Below are positions 1 through 8,521 of a DNA stretch of 56,293 nucleotides, one piece after another (the stretch's first letter is position 1; each line of letters opens with the position of its first letter). Source of the DNA: Pseudorhizobium endolithicum (GTDB lineage: Bacteria; Pseudomonadota; Alphaproteobacteria; Rhizobiales; Rhizobiaceae); assembly GCF_902153245.2 (NCBI RefSeq), contig NZ_CABFWF030000011.1, forward strand, positions 297,497 to 353,789, written 5' to 3'. Below the pieces are notes generated by a model, which saw nothing but the letters and a program-made list of their open reading frames with translations, was not told the DNA's origin and made no database searches. A program made the position numbers and the translations under genes.

Positions 1-328
1 GCTGGCCGAGCCGTCTCAGCCAGGAAAAGATCCAGATGCCGACCGTGGCGCCGACCAGGCCGCCGGCCAGCAGGACCGTACCGAGCTTCATGTCCAGCGT
101 GCCGCGGCGGAAATGCGTGATGGCGCCGGAGATGGAGGAAGCGACCACCTGGTTGGCGCCCGTGGCCACGGCGACCACCGGAGGGATGTTGTAGAAGATC
201 AGGAGCGGCGTGATCAGGAAGCCGCCACCGACGCCGAACATGCCCGAAAGAAAGCCGACGGCCGCACCCATCCCGAGAATGATGAAGATGTTGACCGAAA
301 GCTCTGCGATCGGCAGGTAAATATGCAC
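1..328 (-). CDS. TauE/SafE family sulfite/anion exporter, N-terminal part (cut by window edge)
   Basis: The reverse strand reads about 109 codons from a GTG at 328 to the window edge. It begins VHIYLPIAELSVNIFI and carries the glycine-rich stretch GFLSGMFGVGGGFLITPLL followed by TGANQVVASS, which is typical of the first TauE/SafE repeat. At least three membrane segments are visible. The family exports sulfite, sulfoacetate or related anions through the inner membrane. It lies 73 nt beyond the tctA stop on the same strand, so it could be the last gene of the sulfatase operon and export the released sulfur anion. It could equally be a neighbouring housekeeping gene. The start is inferred from homologues that begin the same way; the ribosome site is weak. 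Confidence 0.8.
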   Translation of the reverse strand, partial: MHIYLPIAELSVNIFIILGMGAAVGFLSGMFGVGGGFLITPLLIFYNIPPVVAVATGANQVVASSISGAITHFRRGTLDMKLGTVLLAGGLVGATVGIWIFSWLRRLGQ

Positions 329-401
329 GCAAGTGACCTGAGCGGAAGCGCCGACACGTATACGTCGGCAGGATGGTAATGTTAAACCCGGCGGTAAGGC
401 C

Positions 402-1904
402 TCAATCTTCGACGAAGATCTCATCTCGCCGGCGGCGAATGACCGACAAAGCCGGAGCAACGATCAATACGCCTGCAACCAACAACATCAGGGCACTGAG
501 GGGGCGCTCGACAAACACGGTAGGATTGCCCCGCGATAGTAGGAGCGCCCTACGCAAATGCTCCTCCATCATCGGTCCGAGGATGAAGCCCAGTAGCAAG
601 GGGGCCGGCTCACATCGCAAACGGATCAGTATGTAGCCAACGACACTGATGAGGATCAGCATCCAGACGTCGAACATTGAGTTGGAGAAGCTGAAGACGC
701 CGATGCAGGTAATCACCACGATCGTGGGAAAAAGCAGATGATAGGGGAAAGTAAGCAGCCGCACCCAAAGCCCGACAAGCGGCAGATTGAGGACCACCAG
801 CATCACGTTGCCTATCCACATGGAGGCAATCAGACCCCAGAAGAGTGCGGGCTGCTCCGTGATCACGTTCGGTCCAGGCTGAATGCCGTGGATCATAAGC
901 GCTCCGATCATCAAAGCCATGACGGGGTTGGACGGGAGGCCAAGCGTCAACATCGGGATGAAGGACGTTTGAGCTCCTGCGTTGTTCGCAGACTCTGGAC
1001 CTGCAAGACCTTCTACGACACCACTGCCGAACCGAGAGGGTTCTTTTGAAAGTCTCTTCTCTACGGCATACGATGCGAACGAAGATAGTGTGGCGCCACC
1101 GCCTGGCAGGATCCCCAGAAGCGATCCAATTGCCGTCCCGCGCAATATGGATCCCATCGCACGATGCAGACTTTTCAGCCCCGCTGCAAGGCCACTGATC
1201 TGTGCGACAGTTGCGTGCCCTTCTTCTGAATCATCGAGGTTACGCAGCACCTCCGCCACAGCAAAGAGCCCCATGGCAAGCGCGACAATGGCAATACCGT
1301 CGAAGAGGTCCAGAACGCCGAACGTGTACCGCTGAACACCAGAGGTGACATCAGTTCCCACAAGCCCTAGCAGGAGGCCGACAACGGCCATGGCAACCGC
1401 TTTGAGAACAGAGCCGCTGGCAAGCGCGATTGCTGCAATTAAGCCTAGCACCATCAACGAAAAGTACTCGGCCGGCCCGAACAGGAGAGCAGCCTTGGCC
1501 AAAGGCGGAGCAAGCAAGGCAATGATGAGGGTGGCAATCGTCCCGGCGATGAAAGACCCTACAGCCGCCATGGCGAGTGCCTCGCCGGCACGACCTTGCC
1601 GTGCCATCTGATATCCCTCTAAAGCGGTCACGACTGCCGATGATTCACCAGGTGTATTGATCAGGATTGCCGTCGTCGAGCCGCCGTATTGCGCGCCGTA
1701 GAAGATGCCTGACAGCATGATAAAGCCGGAAACAGGAGGTAGCCCGAAGGACAGAGGCAGCAACATAGCCACAGTCGGCGCAGGTCCGAGGCCCGGCAAG
1801 ACTCCAATCAGGGTTCCAATCAACACGCCGGCGAAGCAATAGAAGAGGTTTAGCGGTGTGAGCGCAGTCTCAAACCCAAGCGCCAGATGCTGAAGCAGAT
1901 CCAT
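402..1904 (-). CDS. tctA: TctA: large membrane subunit of a tripartite tricarboxylate (TTT) transporter
   Basis: A 500-aa protein with about ten to twelve hydrophobic segments. It carries TctA family hallmarks near the N-terminus (GTLIGVLPGLGPAPTVAMLL and GIFYGAQYGGSTTAILINTP) and a second copy-like motif (GILPGGGATLSSFASYAVEK) in the middle. With TctB it forms the inner-membrane part that imports the ligand delivered by TctC. I chose ATG 1904 rather than an upstream start at 1934 because GGAGGT lies just upstream and the ATG follows the tctB stop by one base (TGAGATG), a sign of translational coupling. The substrate cannot be read from sequence; the sulfatase in the same operon suggests a sulfated organic acid or ester. 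Confidence 0.93.
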   Translation of the reverse strand: MDLLQHLALGFETALTPLNLFYCFAGVLIGTLIGVLPGLGPAPTVAMLLPLSFGLPPVSGFIMLSGIFYGAQYGGSTTAILINTPGESSAVVTALEGYQMARQGRAGEALAMAAVGSFIAGTIATLIIALLAPPLAKAALLFGPAEYFSLMVLGLIAAIALASGSVLKAVAMAVVGLLLGLVGTDVTSGVQRYTFGVLDLFDGIAIVALAMGLFAVAEVLRNLDDSEEGHATVAQISGLAAGLKSLHRAMGSILRGTAIGSLLGILPGGGATLSSFASYAVEKRLSKEPSRFGSGVVEGLAGPESANNAGAQTSFIPMLTLGLPSNPVMALMIGALMIHGIQPGPNVITEQPALFWGLIASMWIGNVMLVVLNLPLVGLWVRLLTFPYHLLFPTIVVITCIGVFSFSNSMFDVWMLILISVVGYILIRLRCEPAPLLLGFILGPMMEEHLRRALLLSRGNPTVFVERPLSALMLLVAGVLIVAPALSVIRRRRDEIFVED

Positions 1905-1905
1905 C

Positions 1906-2358
1906 TCAACCTCCAATCCACGGTCCGATGCCATGTAGAGGCAAGCCCAGCGCTATGCGGAAGATCAGATCGCAGGCGATCGTCAAGAAGACCGCCAGAG
2001 CTATCGCGGAGCGCCACCTGAATGCAGGGCTGGCAGAAGCAGCCATCACCACGACCACCGGCATTGTGAGATAGCTGCCCAAGGGCTGCATCAAGCCTGC
2101 AAATGCAATCATCGCCAAAATCACTCGCGCATGGGGACCGATCTTCGGCCACTGCAGCGTCTCGTGATTGGCTAGTCCCCGCGCCACAACCGCCAGCCCA
2201 ATGACGATCAGCAACGATGACAAGACAATGGGAAAGAAACCGGGACCCATGCGCAGCAACGAACCAAATCCGAAATCCAGCGCAAGAACTAGAAAGCTGC
2301 CTCCCAGGATGATGAAGAGGCCGCCTGCCAAGACGTCAGCCCCCATGATGTTACGCAT
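1906..2358 (-). CDS. tctB: TctB: small membrane subunit of the TTT transporter
   Basis: A 150-aa protein with four hydrophobic segments (about residues 7-27, 38-58, 80-112 and 117-135), the size and layout of TctB (DUF1468). The stretch LLRMGPGFFPIVLSSLLIVIG is characteristic of the family: the GPGFFP motif sits before the second membrane span. It starts about 40 nt after the sulfatase stop and its own stop is one base from the tctA start. The gene order tctC-sulfatase-tctB-tctA is unusual only in having the enzyme inserted between tctC and tctB. Confidence 0.9.
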   Translation of the reverse strand: MRNIMGADVLAGGLFIILGGSFLVLALDFGFGSLLRMGPGFFPIVLSSLLIVIGLAVVARGLANHETLQWPKIGPHARVILAMIAFAGLMQPLGSYLTMPVVVVMAASASPAFRWRSAIALAVFLTIACDLIFRIALGLPLHGIGPWIGG

Positions 2359-2398
2359 TATTTCCCTCCCGTGACTGCACGCTGCCTCGGCCGATTAC

Positions 2399-3916
2399 TC
2401 AAACGCCGCCCACTACCACCGAGGGATCCTGTAGAGGCGGAGCCGGATAATGCAATCCACGCTGCCCTGACAGACCACGATTGGGTTGCACCACGCTCGA
2501 GGGTACATCGACACCGACGAACCCGTCCGGGTTGACTGCCTCCAGATCCTCTCCGTAAAGCTCGTCCCGAAGCAGCTCTTGCAGTCGCTTCAGGACATGC
2601 TCGTGATCTGGCGAGGCGGAGAGATCATGCATTTCATGAGGATCATTGAGGATGTCGAAGAGCTGAAATATAGATCCGGCAGGATACCAAATAAGCTTGA
2701 ATCGCTCGTCTCGGATCATTCGCATCGCCTTGGCTCCAGACAAGGCCTCGGCATAAAAAGTCGCGCGTTGGTCTGCCGACACCATTGATCGACCTTCACA
2801 GCTCTCGGGTACAGCGATGCCGCAGAGCTGAAGAAGCGTTGGCATGATGTCACGTAGACCCACTAGGCGATCGTCGATCACCCCACAGCCGACCTGTTGG
2901 TCATCTGCTGTGCCGACTAGGATCATGGGAACCTTGGCAGAGCCCTCATACATCAGGCGCTTGGCGTACAAGCCGTGGTTTCCGAGCATGTCGCCATGAT
3001 CACTGGTGATCAATATGATCGTATTGTCCAGGATCTGCTCCTCGCGTAGCGTTCCTATGAGTACACGCAATTGATGGTCGATATGTGTGCAGAGCGCATA
3101 AAAGGCTCTCCGCATGTCCGCAAGCTGAGCCGCTGGCAGCTTTGTCCAGTAATCTCTTGCTAGTCTCAACGGATATGGAAGGCGCTTGTCATCCAGAGCC
3201 CAATCCGCAACGTAAGCCTCGTCGATATCTCTCGCACGGTAGCGCTCAAGATAGCTGGCAAGCGGAATCAAGGGGGGGTGCGGCGGCGTATACGAAACAT
3301 GCCACAGTGCAGGCCGCGTCGGGTCGCGACGTTTCATCGAACGCGCCGCTGCCCAAGTGGTCCAATTGGTAACATGGAGCTCCTCAGGAAGGTGCCATGT
3401 CCTCCAGCTATATTCGTTGTTGCTCATGCCGTGCAGGAATTGCTGACCCGCATACCCTTTGTCGGCAAGGAACATCTCATAGTCATCTGTACCGCCAAGA
3501 GCCCCGCGCCCCTCTTCTGCCAAGAGAGCATCGTCGAAGCCGATACGGTCACGTTGCGGATAGACATGTAGCTTGCCAATCGCCTGCGTTTGATAACCAG
3601 CCTGTCCGAAAGTGTACGCCAATGTCGGCAGGTCCGCCGGCATTCGAAGCGAAGGCTGGAATGTCCGGTCCCCATGCCGTCGCGGACTTGTACCCGTCAT
3701 GATTGATCGACGGGCTGGAATGCAGACAGGACATTCGGAATAGGCATTAGAGAATCTTGTGCCTATCGAGGCGAGATGATCGATCGTCGGAGTTTCGATA
3801 ACCGGATGACCTGCACAACCCAGAAGACTCCCTGGCCATTGATCAACCGTTACAAACAGCACATTAGGTTGCAGCTTGGCGCTATTGTCACCGCGGCTTC
3901 TATTCAACATCGTCAT
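2399..3916 (-). CDS. Type I (cysteine) sulfatase, alkaline phosphatase superfamily
   Basis: A 505-aa sulfatase of normal length. Near the N-terminus, VTVDQWPG supplies metal-binding D25 (and Q26 where many arylsulfatases have Asp). The signature SECPVCIPARRSIMTG gives C65-x-P-x-R69, the cysteine that is converted to formylglycine. ITSDHGDMLGNHGLYAK supplies the later Asp/His metal ligands. There is no signal peptide, so it should act in the cytoplasm on an imported sulfate ester. It sits 14 nt downstream of tctC, and the gene for its likely activator (formylglycine-generating enzyme) is 3 kb away. The VDQ motif also occurs in choline-sulfatase and phosphonate monoester hydrolase relatives, so the exact substrate is unknown. 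Confidence 0.9.
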   Translation of the reverse strand: MTMLNRSRGDNSAKLQPNVLFVTVDQWPGSLLGCAGHPVIETPTIDHLASIGTRFSNAYSECPVCIPARRSIMTGTSPRRHGDRTFQPSLRMPADLPTLAYTFGQAGYQTQAIGKLHVYPQRDRIGFDDALLAEEGRGALGGTDDYEMFLADKGYAGQQFLHGMSNNEYSWRTWHLPEELHVTNWTTWAAARSMKRRDPTRPALWHVSYTPPHPPLIPLASYLERYRARDIDEAYVADWALDDKRLPYPLRLARDYWTKLPAAQLADMRRAFYALCTHIDHQLRVLIGTLREEQILDNTIILITSDHGDMLGNHGLYAKRLMYEGSAKVPMILVGTADDQQVGCGVIDDRLVGLRDIMPTLLQLCGIAVPESCEGRSMVSADQRATFYAEALSGAKAMRMIRDERFKLIWYPAGSIFQLFDILNDPHEMHDLSASPDHEHVLKRLQELLRDELYGEDLEAVNPDGFVGVDVPSSVVQPNRGLSGQRGLHYPAPPLQDPSVVVGGV

Positions 3917-3930
3917 CTCGCCGTTAAAGC

Positions 3931-4902
3931 TTAGTCTTTGGTCACGCCCGCAGCGGCGATCAGGCTCTTCATCTTTGTGTTCTCGGCCGCGATGAACTCG
4001 CCGAATTTTTCTGAAGAGCCTCCCGCGAGATCGATGTTCAGCTCCGCAAAGCGATCTTTGATCTCCTGCTCCTTGAGAATCTCGTCAACTGCAGAATTGA
4101 CCTTATCGACGATCTTGGACGGCACTCCCGCAGGATACATGATCCCGTGCCAGGAGGTGAAGGCGAAGTCCTTGACGCCGGCTTCCTGCATCGTTGGAAC
4201 GTCCGGGAGCGCCTGAGAGCGTTCAGTACCTGTTACGGCCAACGCCCTGAGAGCACCACTTTTCACATGCGGGACCGCCGTACCGTCGATCATCATCGGC
4301 ACGTGTCCCGCAATAACATCCGTCAACGCTGGGGCGGAGCCGTTATAGGGGATATGAACGGGATCGATACCAGCCAGACTTTTGAAGTATTCGAACGCCA
4401 GATGCTGCGGTGACCCATTTCCGGACGATGCGTAAGAAAGACTCTCGGGATCTGCCTTTGCGAGATCGATCAGCTCTTGGACCGTGTTTGCCTGAACAGT
4501 CGGATTGACCACCATGAGCAGGGAAACGGACGTCACCTGAATTACCGGATCAAAGTCCTTGATCGGATCATAGGTCAAGCTCTTGTAGACGTGTGGGCTG
4601 ATTGCGTGAGTGCTTATGTCCCCGATCTGCATCGTGTACCCATCCGCGGCCGCGGTGGATAGTTCCGTTGTCGCGATCGTTCCCCCCGCTCCGGGCCGGT
4701 TCTCAACGATGACCGATTGGCCCAGCTTCTCTCCTAATTTAGGTGCGATTGTCCTGGCAATGAGATCGGTGTTGCCGCCGGGCGCGAACGGCACGATCAG
4801 GGTGATCGGCTTTGTCGGCCAGCCCTCTTGAGCAGATGCAGTTGAGATCGACAGAACCGCAGCACCCATCACGGCGGCGGTCAACGCAGCTATCTTTTTC
4901 AC
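3931..4902 (-). CDS. tctC: TctC/Bug family periplasmic substrate-binding protein
   Basis: A 323-aa protein with a clear Sec signal peptide (MKKIAALTAAVMGAAVLS, cleavage near ASA-QE). The Bug fold follows: WPTKPITLIVPFAPGGNTDLIAR, then GQSVIVENRPGAGG, both conserved ligand-loop motifs of the family, and the late PAGVPSKIVDKVN segment. It captures the ligand in the periplasm for TctAB. The start is GTG with a strong GGGAGG ribosome site about 7 nt upstream. It is the first gene of the operon, divergent from the LysR gene, and should be expressed at the highest level. Bug proteins bind many organic acids and aromatics, so the ligand is open. Confidence 0.92.
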   Translation of the reverse strand: MKKIAALTAAVMGAAVLSISTASAQEGWPTKPITLIVPFAPGGNTDLIARTIAPKLGEKLGQSVIVENRPGAGGTIATTELSTAAADGYTMQIGDISTHAISPHVYKSLTYDPIKDFDPVIQVTSVSLLMVVNPTVQANTVQELIDLAKADPESLSYASSGNGSPQHLAFEYFKSLAGIDPVHIPYNGSAPALTDVIAGHVPMMIDGTAVPHVKSGALRALAVTGTERSQALPDVPTMQEAGVKDFAFTSWHGIMYPAGVPSKIVDKVNSAVDEILKEQEIKDRFAELNIDLAGGSSEKFGEFIAAENTKMKSLIAAAGVTKD

Positions 4903-4922
4903 GAGGTTCCTCCCTTTGCACT

Positions 4923-4942
4923 GCAGGCTTCCTCAAGCCTGC
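4923..4942 (-). promoter_or_regulatory. Hairpin in the tctC 5' leader
   Basis: A perfect 8-bp inverted repeat, GCAGGCTT with AAGCCTGC, separated by a 4-nt loop, lies 20 nt before the tctC start and just ahead of its ribosome site. It could affect mRNA stability or be a protein site. No T run follows, so it is not a standard terminator. Confidence 0.4.
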
Positions 4943-4957
4943 CTTTGATAAAAGACA

Positions 4958-5006
4958 ATTAGAAGGTATACTTATGAATTCTGATATGGAAATTAGAAAG
5001 TCTAAT
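4958..5006. promoter_or_regulatory. Probable LysR operator region between tctC and the LysR gene
   Basis: A perfect inverted repeat ATTAGA-AAG-TCTAAT lies at 4992-5006, directly before the LysR start. A second ATTAGAA lies at 4958-4964, 34 nt away and so about three helical turns. Repeated dyad sites in a short divergent intergenic region are what LysR regulators use to repress their own gene and activate the divergent one. The assignment is inferred from position and symmetry. Confidence 0.5.
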
Positions 5007-5008
5007 AG

Positions 5009-5923
5009 ATGATGGACCAGAAGCTGCTCATCTCGTTCGTTACCCTTGCCGAAGAGCTGAATTTCGTCCGGGCCGCAGAGCGGCTTCGGATCACACAGTC
5101 GGGGCTCAGCCAGCAGATCGCGAAGCTTGAGCAAGTGCTCGGCTTCGCTCTTTTCGACAGAACGCGTCGCCGGGTTGCTTTGACCGACCCTGGGCGGAGC
5201 CTTTTGGAAGAGGGAAGGATAGCTCTACGGCAACTTGATCTGGCGGTGGAGATGGCAAGACGCGCGTCTGAAGGTCGATCGGGGCGTTTGACGATTGGCT
5301 TTGCGGATGCGGCTGCTTTGAACATATTGCCGAAGCTAACCTCGGAATTTTCCCGTCGTTTTTCCGGTGTGAACATCATCCTCCACGAGATGATTTCTAG
5401 TGAGCAGGTTGAAGCCTTGCGGGCCGGGCGGATCCAAATTGGGCTCCTCAGGCCGGTCTTCGACAGCGACGAAGAGTTCGAGACGCACCTCCTTCTGCGG
5501 GAGCGGTACGTGGTCGCCGTGGCCACAAACCACCGGTTAGCCGATCAACATGTGGTGCGCATTCGCGATTTGGCCACCGAAGGGCTAATCATGACTCGCC
5601 GCGTCAAGGCGCTCTATCTTGAACGAAATTTCCAACTGGCATTCAGAAAGGCCGGCATTCAACCAAAGGTCGTCCAGGAAGTAAACGAACTCCACGCGAT
5701 CTTGGGACTTGTTGCAGGCGGCCTCGGTGTCGCGCTTTTTCCGAAGTCTATCACAAAACTGAACCTCGACGGGGTCGCTTATCGTCCCTTGCACGCGCAG
5801 GAGTCGCCAGTTGCGGAGCTTCTCATCGCCAGCAGATCCGACGAGCGCAGCATTGCAGCACGCAACTTCGTGAGGATGGCCATCAACACTTTAAAGCCGC
5901 TAACCGGCGGCGAGGACAACTAA
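5009..5923 (+). CDS. LysR-type transcriptional regulator
   Basis: A 304-aa LTTR. The N-terminal winged helix-turn-helix covers about residues 1-60 (LNFVRAAERLRITQSGLSQQIAKLEQVLGFALFDRTRR), and a substrate-binding domain follows (SGRLTIGFADAAALNILPKL onward). Length is normal. It is divergent from tctC with 106 bp between, the usual arrangement for a regulator of the adjacent operon. It likely responds to the transported organosulfate or its breakdown product. Its stop overlaps the end of the convergent formylglycine-generating enzyme gene by 4 nt. Confidence 0.92.
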   Translation: MMDQKLLISFVTLAEELNFVRAAERLRITQSGLSQQIAKLEQVLGFALFDRTRRRVALTDPGRSLLEEGRIALRQLDLAVEMARRASEGRSGRLTIGFADAAALNILPKLTSEFSRRFSGVNIILHEMISSEQVEALRAGRIQIGLLRPVFDSDEEFETHLLLRERYVVAVATNHRLADQHVVRIRDLATEGLIMTRRVKALYLERNFQLAFRKAGIQPKVVQEVNELHAILGLVAGGLGVALFPKSITKLNLDGVAYRPLHAQESPVAELLIASRSDERSIAARNFVRMAINTLKPLTGGEDN

Positions 5924-6933
5924 GCGTCATAGGCTACGCGGAAGCCGGTATTGCCGGCAGACGTATCGGCTGGACGTCCGGAACGTGCTGCTATCCGATA
6001 ACGGTAGCAGTAGCTTATGTGGCACAGGTATGAGCCGCCTTTCATTACCTTCTCCGAGAAGCGCAGAGCCTCCAGGTTTCGACGGCGAGAGGACTTGGAA
6101 ACAGACCGGACTTTGAACGGATCGGAGCACCACTCCCAGACGTTGCCAACCATGTTGAACAGACCATAGCCGTTGGGCGAGAAGCTTTCGACCGGGGCGG
6201 TTCCCACATAGCCATCGACCGCGGAGTTGGTATGGGGAAAGTTGCCTTGCCAAATGTTGCAGAATACCCGCTGATCTGTCGGCTCCTCATCTCCCCACGG
6301 GTATCTGGGATGATCCAAGCCTCCGCGGGCGGCATGTTCCCATTCCGCCTCCGTTGGGAGCCTTCCACCACACCACCTCGCATATGCGTTAGCATCAGCC
6401 CACGAAATATGGACAACCGGGTGGTCCTCCCTGCCCTCTAGGTCAGAGCCCGGTCCTTCAGGATGGCGCCAGCACGCACCATCGACCTTTCGCCACCATG
6501 GCGTTTCAGGCGGGACTTCGTGTTGAGACGGATTACGAAGCAGAAGGTGAAAAACAAAGCTCCACCCAAACCGCTCAGCTTCCGTGACGTATCCCGTACC
6601 GTTCACAAAAGCTCGAAACTGAGTGCCGCTTACCGCGTGTCTGGCTATTGAGAAGGGAGCAACCTGAACGCGGCGCTTTGGCCCCTCCCCATCCAGCGCA
6701 ATCACTGGGTCAGAGCTACCGACAAAGGACCTGGCGCCAGGGATTAAGACGACATCACCCCTGCTCCCGTCCTGTTTGATCTTCGGTGATTGCAATCCGC
6801 GCTCATCGCTCCGGCAAAGATAACCTCGTTTTAGCGCACTACAGCAGGCAGTGGAGCCATGCTGGTTTTCCGGATCGGTCGCGGCAGCTGTGACCCCGTG
6901 CTTGCTTTTAGTGTTCATTTCAAAGTCGCTCAT
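5920..6933 (-). CDS. Formylglycine-generating enzyme (SUMF1 family sulfatase activator)
   Basis: A 337-aa member of the FGE-sulfatase fold. It opens its domain with GDVVLIPGARSFVGSSDP and contains FRAFVNGTGYVTEAERFGWSF, the GRLPTEAEWEHAARGG motif, and NGYGLFNMVGNVWEWC. Near the C-terminus GGSYLCHISYCYRYR carries both cysteines of the copper active site (about residues 304 and 309), matching authentic aerobic FGE rather than the many FGE-like proteins that lack them. It oxidises the CxPxR cysteine of sulfatases to formylglycine in the cytoplasm. The start is ambiguous: GTG codons precede ATG 6933, which I prefer. The gene is convergent with the LysR gene and has its own promoter side. Confidence 0.92.
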   Translation of the reverse strand: MSDFEMNTKSKHGVTAAATDPENQHGSTACCSALKRGYLCRSDERGLQSPKIKQDGSRGDVVLIPGARSFVGSSDPVIALDGEGPKRRVQVAPFSIARHAVSGTQFRAFVNGTGYVTEAERFGWSFVFHLLLRNPSQHEVPPETPWWRKVDGACWRHPEGPGSDLEGREDHPVVHISWADANAYARWCGGRLPTEAEWEHAARGGLDHPRYPWGDEEPTDQRVFCNIWQGNFPHTNSAVDGYVGTAPVESFSPNGYGLFNMVGNVWEWCSDPFKVRSVSKSSRRRNLEALRFSEKVMKGGSYLCHISYCYRYRIAARSGRPADTSAGNTGFRVAYDA

Positions 6934-7257
6934 TCTCACCACGACATGGTATCTTTGTCTGCCCCGTAGACTATGGCAGCAGCGAGGATGAGATCAATAA
7001 CCGTATCATGGCGGTTATGGGACGTCTGACGAGAACGATCTGTTGTACCTCCTGCAAAAGAGGCAAGCCCTTTCGATCGTGGTGGACCGCGACGGTATCG
7101 GCAGATCCTTTTGGCTCGCGCGTTGCTGAGCCTCGTTATCTGCCGCAGAGCATCAACGGGAGCTGACGTCGCTTCCTGCTCTGCGGCGTAACCGGCAGTC
7201 CTTTAGACGCGCGTCTTCGATGACCGGGCCCCCAGACTACTGCGGGTATGAAGCGTT
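6934..7257. other. Intergenic region, no gene recognised
   Basis: About 320 bp between the divergent start of the FGE gene and the end of the class A beta-lactamase gene. Short open stretches exist on the plus strand but none has a start, ribosome site and familiar motif together. It probably holds the FGE promoter and decayed DNA. Confidence 0.5.
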
Positions 7258-8142
7258 TTAGTCCGTTCCGTTCTCGACCGCATTTTCAATTGCCCGCACG
7301 ATTGCTGCGCCCACCATCGCAACGGCTTCGTTTCGCTTATCCATGTCCGCATCGCTTCCGGTCAGGTAGATCCCCGCCAACCAGGGCTTGCCCTGCGGCG
7401 GCCTTATGATCGCAATGATCGAACGCGACCCTCGCTCACCAGCGCCGGTTTTGTCCCCGATGGTCCAGCCCTTCGGGAGGCTGGCTCTGATGAGCTTGTC
7501 TGCCACCTGGTCAGCGATCATCCACTCCTCCAACTGCCTGCGAGAAGCTGGCAACAATACGTCGCCCAGCAGGAGACGTTCCAGTGTCGTTACAACAGCC
7601 CGCGGCGTCGTGGTGTCGCGCGGATCATCCGGTAGCGCCTCGTTCAGCTCCGGTTCCCAACGATCCAGACGCGTTACCTCGTCACCGATTTTTCGCATGA
7701 AAGCAGTGAAGCCCGAGGGACCACCGACGCTGTCGAGCACAAGGTTTCCTGCTGTGTTGTCGCTCAAGGTAATCGTCGCATGGCACAGGTCGCCGAGGGT
7801 CATCCCCACTCCCACGTGCTTTTCTGTAATTGGGGAGTAGGTGACGATGTCATCGGCACCATACTTGATGATCGCCTCGAGGTCCTGCTCCCCTGCATCG
7901 ACCCTGGAAAGAGCCGCACCACATGCCAGTGCCTTGAAGGTGCTGGCAAGAGGGAATCGTTCGTCTGCACGATAGGTAGCTGCAGGTGCCTCGCCGTATT
8001 GCTGCAACAGGACCCCAACACGACCGCCAAGGTCAGCTTCAACCTCGGCTGCAGTTTCCGCAACAGTATCTGCGGCTGCAGGAGATACCACACCTACCGT
8101 TAGTGTTAGCATTGCGATGGGAACAAGCGATAGAAAGCGCAT
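7258..8142 (-). CDS. Class A serine beta-lactamase
   Basis: A 294-aa enzyme with a signal peptide (MRFLSLVPIAMLTLTVGVVS...AAA). All class A motifs are present: S67-T-F-K70 (active-site serine), S127-D-N129, the omega-loop E163-P-E-L-N167 equivalent to Ambler E166 to N170, and K231-T-G followed by AGERGSR. It should open beta-lactam rings in the periplasm. It is divergent from a class C enzyme with 379 bp between them and no AmpR-type regulator in between. The sequence does not match the common TEM, SHV or CTX-M proteins as I know them, so it is probably an environmental chromosomal lineage. Spectrum cannot be read from sequence. Confidence 0.95.
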   Translation of the reverse strand: MRFLSLVPIAMLTLTVGVVSPAAADTVAETAAEVEADLGGRVGVLLQQYGEAPAATYRADERFPLASTFKALACGAALSRVDAGEQDLEAIIKYGADDIVTYSPITEKHVGVGMTLGDLCHATITLSDNTAGNLVLDSVGGPSGFTAFMRKIGDEVTRLDRWEPELNEALPDDPRDTTTPRAVVTTLERLLLGDVLLPASRRQLEEWMIADQVADKLIRASLPKGWTIGDKTGAGERGSRSIIAIIRPPQGKPWLAGIYLTGSDADMDKRNEAVAMVGAAIVRAIENAVENGTD

Positions 8143-8521
8143 TGATTACCTCGTATTGTAAATGCTCCTGGCCTAGGGTCGCGCTATTAGGCAAGCCTGT
8201 GACGGGCCCAGAAGCAGTTCTGAATTGGAGACATCTGCGAGACGCAAAAAGTCTCGTGACGATCTCTAGCTCTGCCTGATCCAACGCAGCAAACCAGTAA
8301 TTCTCGTCCGAGACATTAGTAAAACTAGGGCGCCCTGGTGCAGCGAGATGAGGCTCTGTCGGAATCCAGGCACAGGGGAAACAGGTCCGACTGGCATGCC
8401 TTCACGTCGGCTAAACGCGCAGTCAAAAGGCCCAAATGAATTTTGGGCTCGTGCAAGAAACTCTAGTTTGTCATCCACCCATGACGTGAGGCAGTTCTGG
8501 GGAAGAAAGGAGACAAATTCC
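8143..8521. promoter_or_regulatory. Divergent promoter region between two beta-lactamase genes
   Basis: 379 bp with no separate gene. An open frame continues upstream of the class C gene back to 8348, but the ribosome site AAGGAGA sits just before ATG 8522, so I treat the upstream part as leader. Both promoters should lie here. I could not identify clear -35/-10 boxes or an operator. Confidence 0.45.

Noticed and set aside
8348..8521. A 58-codon N-terminal extension of the class C beta-lactamase
   Set aside because: A strong ribosome site and a signal peptide start at 8522; the extension has no export signal and would bury it.
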